The notes beneath the pieces were generated by a model. It did not search any database, was not told the DNA's origin, and saw only the letters and a list, made by a program, of their open reading frames with translations. Below, in pieces: positions 59,853 through 64,000 of a stretch of 64,000 bases of DNA (position 1 is the first letter of the stretch; every line of letters starts with the position of its first letter). The DNA comes from Hymenobacter sp. UV11 (GTDB lineage Bacteria; Bacteroidota; Bacteroidia; Cytophagales; Hymenobacteraceae): positions 1-64,000 of the forward strand of contig NZ_SRII01000001.1 of assembly GCF_004684095.1 (NCBI RefSeq). Direction: 5' to 3'. The position numbers and the translations under genes are program-made.

Positions 59853-60895
59853 GCGGAAGGACTCAGGCGGGGGTCAACCAGAAAATAGAGAATGTCGGCA
59901 AGTACCAGGCCCAGCAGGCGCACGCCGGCAATCAGCAATACGCCGGCTACCACTACCGGGTAGTCGTGGGTGGCGGCCGCCTCAGCGAGCAGGCGGCCAC
60001 TGCCCGGCAGGGCAAATACCACCTCCACTACCACCGTGCCGGCTACCAGAGTGGGTAGGAGTTCAGTGAGCGTGGTGAAAAGCGGCAGAAGCGCATTGGG
60101 CAGCAGATGCTGCCGCAACACCCGGCCGATGGGCAGGCCTTTGGCGCGGGCCGTGGTAGCATAAGCAGTGCCTAACTCGTGGCGCAGGCTCGCCGCTAAG
60201 GGCAGAGTCAGGGCCGGAAGCGCCGACAGCACCAGGCTGAGGATGGGGAGCGTAGCCCGTGCCGCCCAGTACACCAGACTGGCTAACCCACTGGCTGACT
60301 CCCCCTGGCGGGAAGCCGGTAGAATATTAACGACATCCGGATTGGCCAGCAGTAGCAGCAGCGCCAGCGCCAGTAAAAAAAGCGGCATCACCTGCAAAAA
60401 TGCGAGGCTGCCCTGCACCAGCGCGCGCAAGCGCCCCTGCGGTGCCCGCGCTACATACAAGGCCAGCCCCACCGCCAGGGCTGTAGCTAATACCGCCGCG
60501 CTACCCGCCAGCGGCACGCTACAGGCCAAGGCCTGGCCGAGTAGCGTTGCCACGGGCTGCCCCGACGCGTAAGATTGGCCCAGGTTGCCCCGTAGCAACT
60601 GGCTCACCCACTGATGATACTGGTTGTGGCATCCGTGCCAGTGCCAGTGCCCCGCCGGGCCCGGCGAGCGCGTAGCATAAAAGACGGGCTCCGCTAGCCC
60701 AAGTCTCTGACGGATAGCCTGATTGCTGGCTAGCCGCTGTGCTGCGGTGGTGGGGTAGGCCAACTCACCGGCCTCGCCCAGCACTAGCTGCTCGGGGCCA
60801 GCGGGCAGCAGCCGGCTTACCAGAAATACCAGCGAGGCAATACCCCAGGCCGCCAGCGCCGCCCGCCCAAGCCGTGCTAGTAGCCAGCGTCCCAT
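59849..60895 (-). CDS. ABC transporter permease, DppB/OppB type
   Basis: This 348-residue inner-membrane protein has the N-terminal GRWLLARLGRAALAAWGIASLVFL, about six hydrophobic segments and the EAA loop TTARAKGLPIGRVLRQHLLPNALLPL (about 244-269). DppB/OppB proteins form the first half of a peptide channel. It is 2 bases after the binding-protein gene stops and overlaps the next permease gene by 4 bases, so the three are translationally coupled. The periplasmic loop between the first two segments (residues about 35-120) is the large one usual for the family. Confidence 0.88.
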   Translation of the reverse strand: MGRWLLARLGRAALAAWGIASLVFLVSRLLPAGPEQLVLGEAGELAYPTTAAQRLASNQAIRQRLGLAEPVFYATRSPGPAGHWHWHGCHNQYHQWVSQLLRGNLGQSYASGQPVATLLGQALACSVPLAGSAAVLATALAVGLALYVARAPQGRLRALVQGSLAFLQVMPLFLLALALLLLLANPDVVNILPASRQGESASGLASLVYWAARATLPILSLVLSALPALTLPLAASLRHELGTAYATTARAKGLPIGRVLRQHLLPNALLPLFTTLTELLPTLVAGTVVVEVVFALPGSGRLLAEAAATHDYPVVVAGVLLIAGVRLLGLVLADILYFLVDPRLSPSA

Positions 60896-60897
60896 AG

Positions 60898-62643
60898 CTA
60901 AGGAATAGCCACGTTAGCCGAACCGCTGGCCCAGGAAAGAGCCCCGGATGCGTAGCCGGGTTTGAGGCCTGAGGCAATAATGGGCCGAAGCTGCCGGCTA
61001 GCAGATAAGCGATTAGCCAGATAGAACAAAGGTACCAGCGGCATCTCTTCGCGTATCAATACCTGAAAGTGGCGAAGCAGCCGCCGCTTGCGTGGCAAGT
61101 TGCCCTCTATCGAAATGTCTTCGAGAAGCTGGTCGGTAGCGGGCCGGCCAAACCCCGTGAAATTATCCATGCCAATGGCATTCGTGTGTAGCAGTGGCGA
61201 AAAGTTGAACCCAAAAGGAGTACCCTTAATCGTGCGGATGTACATGTCAAAATCTCCCGCTTTCAGGGCAACAGTGAGCGCCGAAGCTTCCAGCGGCAGC
61301 ACCTTAACGGGGATGCCAAGCTTTGCCGCTGCCGCCTGAAACTGCAGCGCAATGGTAGCAAACGCTGATTCGTCGGACCGATAGCGTAGAGTAAGCGCTA
61401 GCGGTTGCGCAATGATGGAGTGGTACCAGCTCCCATTGGACTGCTTTTGCCAGCCGGCTTGGTGCAGCAGCGCCAGCGTTTGTGTTGGGTCATACGCTAG
61501 TGCGGGTAGGCTATCGTTGTAAAATTGACTGTCGGGCGGCACGAGGCCCACCGTGAGGCTGCCTTGCCCCAGCTGCGTAGCGGTGAGCAAGCCAGCGGGG
61601 TCAAGCAGCCGGCCCAATGCTTGTCGCGTTAGCTTGTTATTTAGTAGTGCACGCCGGGTGTTGAAGCCCACACTAATCAGGTCGTATGACGGGTTGGTGT
61701 AAAATGCCAATTCCTTGCGCGCCGCCGCCGAGGTTTGCAGCCGCTGAAATAAGCTGGCCGGCATGCGCGGAAACACATCCAGCTCTCGCCGCCGCAGTGC
61801 CAAAACAGCCGCCGCGTCATCGGGCATAATAATGTAGTCGAGCAGCTGGGCCCGCGCTTGCAGCACAAAAGGTGCGGGGCGCAGGTCATCGGCCCACCAG
61901 TGCGCCTTGCGCTGAAACAGCAAATGCCGGTTGTGCACCCACTCGGCTAGCCGATAGGGTCCACAACCGGGCAAATGACTGGGGTAGCGAGCACTATTGG
62001 CTTGCTTGTAACGGCTCACCAGCGCGGCTACCACCGCAGGAGGAGCTTTGTCGGGGTGCCAGCCCTGCAGCATTGCCAGGGGCAAGGGCCGCAAGGTATG
62101 CTGCGCATCAAGCGCGTTTTCTGGCAAAATGGGAAAATCGCCCGACGTATTAATAAGCTCCCGGCCCTGGCCGCGGCACACCAAGGTGAAGTGCCGCGGG
62201 TTGGTAGGGTCGGGTAAGAGCTGCCGAATAAAGCTGAACTGCGTGCGGGCCACCTCGTAGGGCAAACCCGGACATTGTATGAGCTTTAGCGTAAAATCTA
62301 CGTCGGTGGCGAGCACCGGGCGGCCATCGTCCCATGTTGCGGCGGGCCGCAACTGGTAGTCAAGCCGCATCAGCGAATCACCAATCAGCTGGACGCCGGG
62401 TAGGCGTTCAGCTAAGGCCGGCGCGTAAACATTGGCCTGGTAGTCAACTTGAAGCAAGCCCAAATGTAGCAGGCTGGCTGCATCAGACGCGTTCTGGTTC
62501 GGAATTGCCAGTGGGTCAAGAGCCACTGGGTCGTTAGCCCAGCGAATATGAATTGGGGTAGTTTCCTGAACTCGCTCGGGTGAAGCTGTAGAACAGGCGC
62601 TGGTCAGTGAAGCGAGCAAGCTGCCAAGCCAGTAATATCTCAT
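60898..62643 (-). CDS. Peptide-type substrate-binding lipoprotein (SBP_bac_5)
   Basis: This 581-residue lipoprotein has a lipobox (LLASLTSAC, Cys near 17) and the fold of OppA/DppA binding proteins: IRWANDPVALDPLAIPNQNASDAASL, GPYRLAEWVHNRHLLFQRK, LLDYIIMPDDAAAVLALRRRELDVFP and FDMYIRTIKGTPFGFNFSP. It should capture peptides at the outer face of the inner membrane for the DppBC-like permeases. Its length is a little above the usual 530-550. The repeat-peptide gene lies 67 bases upstream on the same strand. Confidence 0.88.
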   Translation of the reverse strand: MRYYWLGSLLASLTSACSTASPERVQETTPIHIRWANDPVALDPLAIPNQNASDAASLLHLGLLQVDYQANVYAPALAERLPGVQLIGDSLMRLDYQLRPAATWDDGRPVLATDVDFTLKLIQCPGLPYEVARTQFSFIRQLLPDPTNPRHFTLVCRGQGRELINTSGDFPILPENALDAQHTLRPLPLAMLQGWHPDKAPPAVVAALVSRYKQANSARYPSHLPGCGPYRLAEWVHNRHLLFQRKAHWWADDLRPAPFVLQARAQLLDYIIMPDDAAAVLALRRRELDVFPRMPASLFQRLQTSAAARKELAFYTNPSYDLISVGFNTRRALLNNKLTRQALGRLLDPAGLLTATQLGQGSLTVGLVPPDSQFYNDSLPALAYDPTQTLALLHQAGWQKQSNGSWYHSIIAQPLALTLRYRSDESAFATIALQFQAAAAKLGIPVKVLPLEASALTVALKAGDFDMYIRTIKGTPFGFNFSPLLHTNAIGMDNFTGFGRPATDQLLEDISIEGNLPRKRRLLRHFQVLIREEMPLVPLFYLANRLSASRQLRPIIASGLKPGYASGALSWASGSANVAIP

Positions 62644-62710
62644 TCATCAACGGCGAAAAAATGCCGTTGGCAAGTTAAGCACGACTAGGCTATTACTGCC
62701 TAGCTGTGGT

Positions 62711-63004
62711 TTAGTCGCCGCCCCAGCCCGTGCCGCCTACGGCCGATGAAGTAGAAGCGCCGGTGTAGTCGCCGCCCCAGCCCGTGCCACCTACGGCCGA
62801 CGAAGTAGAAGCGCCAGTGTAGTCGCCGCCCCAGCCCGTGCCGCCTACGGCCGAAGAGCCGGTATAGTCGCCGCCCCAACCTGTGCCGCCTACGGACGAA
62901 GAGTTGGTGTAGTCACCGCCCCAGCCCGTGCCACCTACTTTAGTAGCGGGTTGGCCGGTGATGGTCATGAACTGGAAGAACGCGAGGGTTAGGAGCTCAA
63001 ACAT
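62711..63004 (-). CDS. Repeat-peptide precursor with five GGTGWGGD units
   Basis: This 97-residue protein begins with a short hydrophobic leader (FELLTLAFFQFMTITGQ) followed by PATKV. Five copies of GGTGWGGD come next, separated by 7-10 residue spacers of Tyr/Thr/Ser/Gly/Ala/Val (YTNSSSV, YTGSSAV, YTGASTSSAV twice), and the protein ends exactly at the last GGTGWGGD. I chose ATG 63004; an upstream ATG at 63049 would only add a polar segment. I do not recognise the family. Repeated small cores next to a peptide importer suggest a secreted or processed peptide, but export and processing signals are not proven and no modification enzyme is adjacent. Confidence 0.75.
   Translation of the reverse strand: MFELLTLAFFQFMTITGQPATKVGGTGWGGDYTNSSSVGGTGWGGDYTGSSAVGGTGWGGDYTGASTSSAVGGTGWGGDYTGASTSSAVGGTGWGGD
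62714..62933 (-). repeat. DNA array encoding the five GGTGWGGD copies
   Basis: The array consists of near-identical 45- and 54-base units (core GTCGCCGCCCCAGCCCGTGC on plus). The two copies nearest the gene end are most alike and the copy nearest the leader is the most diverged (its spacer lacks the STSSA stretch), consistent with expansion by tandem duplication. The last copy ends in the stop codon. Confidence 0.85.
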
Positions 63005-63367
63005 GATGAGTTGGAAAAGGTGTGGTGAATTGTTGATACAAATCTCCACTCTTCTTCAGGCTCTCAAAAGGAAAGAAGTCGGTTTCGCGTGACAGTAATT
63101 ATATGAAGTATCTTTTGTATTAAAAAAAGAAAGCGACATTCAATTACTTGTGTACGGGCATTAAGTGCCAAAAAGCACAAGCATTTCCGGGCGTAAAAAA
63201 GATAAAATGTGACATCTTATCCAGAAAATAGCCCGCATTACTTCAGGATACAAAGTTTAGAGACGGGCTAGGTCGGTGCAAGGACAATTCGCTTATTTTT
63301 GTTTTGCTCGTTTTTGACTTTAAGTAAGCAAAAAAATGTCTTTAAAAGCTTCTAACGCACTTTTTCA
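63005..63367. other. Divergent AT-rich promoter region between the peptide gene and 63368
   Basis: This 360-base gap is AT-rich. On plus, TATTTTTG at 63294-63301 is a TAnnTTTG-type site that could serve the gene at 63368. A TGTGACAT box at 63208-63215 (AAAATGTGACAT) resembles the two boxes near 58.65 and 58.82 kb. There is no ORF of quality on either strand. Confidence 0.55.
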
Positions 63368-64000
63368 ATGGAGGAAATAGCAAATTTGGCGCGAATTGTG
63401 ACATTGCGTCGGGCCGGACACCGCCCTTTACTTGATTTGGATGCTGCGCGCATCGGCAAAGAAGAAAGGCTGATGCAGGAAGTGGCCGCAAACCCCAAAC
63501 TAACTGCCATTCAGCTCACAAAATTGCTTTATGGTGCAAATTCGACGAGCAACCAGGCCGCAATGCGCCAACTGCGTGCGCGCGTTCAGGATAAGCTCCT
63601 GAATCACCTGTTTTTCCTGGACCATTCGGACCCGCGTTTTTTGGTGTCGAGGCGCTACGAAGTCGAGTGTCTGGACTTGCTGCATAAATGCACTATTCTT
63701 TACTTGGAAGGTGAATATGCTTTGAACGAGCGGCTGCTGCGCCGGTGCATGCGGTTGGCTGTGCAGGGCGAGTTTACGACCTACGAAGAGCAGGCCGCGC
63801 AGAAGCTGCGCACCATCTACGCCTCGCAGCGCCAGCAAGCCAAATACGATGAGATGAACAACCGGCTGCTGGAGCTGCGGCGGGTACTGAACCTTGAGCA
63901 GGAAGCGGAGGAAATTCGCCTGGCCGTGCTCATTGGGATGGAGCAGGCGGTTTCGAAGCGCCAGGCCGTTAAGCTAAGAATACCCGATTACCTGGCGCGG
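63368..64000 (+). CDS. Helical cytosolic protein, N-terminal part (runs off the window)
   Basis: The frame is open from ATG 63368 to the right edge (211 codons, no stop seen). It begins EEIANLARIVTLRRAGHRPLLD and continues with TAIQLTKLLYGANSTSN, RARVQDKLLNHLFFLDHSD and LVSRRYEVECLDLLHKCTIL. Later helices include ERLLRRCMRLAVQGEFTTYE and NRLLELRRVLNLEQEAEEI. It is almost entirely helical with no signal peptide or membrane segment, like TPR-type repeat proteins, but no exact TPR consensus is visible. I do not recognise the family. It is divergent from the repeat-peptide gene and shares its regulatory gap. Confidence 0.7.
   Translation, partial: MEEIANLARIVTLRRAGHRPLLDLDAARIGKEERLMQEVAANPKLTAIQLTKLLYGANSTSNQAAMRQLRARVQDKLLNHLFFLDHSDPRFLVSRRYEVECLDLLHKCTILYLEGEYALNERLLRRCMRLAVQGEFTTYEEQAAQKLRTIYASQRQQAKYDEMNNRLLELRRVLNLEQEAEEIRLAVLIGMEQAVSKRQAVKLRIPDYLAR

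Noticed and set aside
63500..63838. 112-residue minus-strand reading near the right edge
   Set aside because: It is antisense to the long open plus-strand frame that begins at 63368 and runs past the window end.
1..64000. CRISPR arrays, tRNA and rRNA genes
   Set aside because: No regular spacer-repeat pattern was found (the repeats at 62.7 kb are protein-coding) and no tRNA or rRNA signature was recognised by eye.

Overview
The window looks like chromosome from a high-GC Bacteroidota, most likely Hymenobacter or a close Cytophagales relative. The evidence is TAnnTTTG-type promoters, a SusC/SusD pair, a fused SecDF, a type B L31, GlmU-family and DUF5777 proteins, a TonB receptor under a TPP riboswitch, and many secreted proteins without Shine-Dalgarno sites. 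No tRNA, rRNA or CRISPR array was seen.

Layout. 1-5.7 kb: a thiamine-regulated TonB receptor, then a molybdate ABC transporter (modA, modB, modC) interrupted by a palindromic repeat. 5.9-10.4 kb: an APC permease, a glutaryl-CoA-dehydrogenase-like enzyme, two paralogous small secreted proteins and, between them, a decayed DUF433/DUF5615 toxin-antitoxin pair. 10.6-22.1 kb: a three-gene biosynthetic operon on the minus strand (hybrid NRPS-PKS-aminotransferase, NRPS with thioesterase, Sfp-type phosphopantetheinyl transferase). 22.6-25.5 kb: a HIRAN protein, ruvB and queG. 25.8-31.4 kb: three tandem two-gene operons of secreted ferritin-like proteins. 32.3-43 kb: a BatD-like protein, aroC, an Nfu scaffold, a SusCD pair and a cytochrome/YceI/DUF5777 operon. 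43.4-58.1 kb: mostly housekeeping genes (secDF, udk, rdgB, rpmE2, a GlmU-family gene, a DNA polymerase III delta-prime subunit, hemC, a PPIase, an RmlD-like reductase) with a small inverted-repeat-bounded element carrying a GxxExxY gene. 58.3-64 kb: a peptide-importer-like operon (two permeases and a lipoprotein), a short gene encoding five copies of GGTGWGGD, and, divergent from it, the start of a helical cytosolic protein that runs off the window.

The most interesting parts are the small NRPS-PKS-AMT pathway, for which hand-read specificity codes suggest a proline-like starter, a malonyl extender with beta-amination and a glycine; the repeat-peptide gene between an Opp-like importer and a possible intracellular partner, which could be a peptide signalling or maturation system; the GxxExxY element with 49-bp terminal inverted repeats wedged between two housekeeping genes; and the triplicated ferritin-like operons.

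Two window-wide patterns stand out. The octamer GGGTAGGG, which fits the E. coli KOPS consensus GGGNAGGG, occurs far more often than chance (roughly 37 on plus and 20 on minus by hand count). Many intergenic gaps are filled by long inverted repeats of several unrelated families, some of which supply the stop codon or last residues of the adjacent gene.
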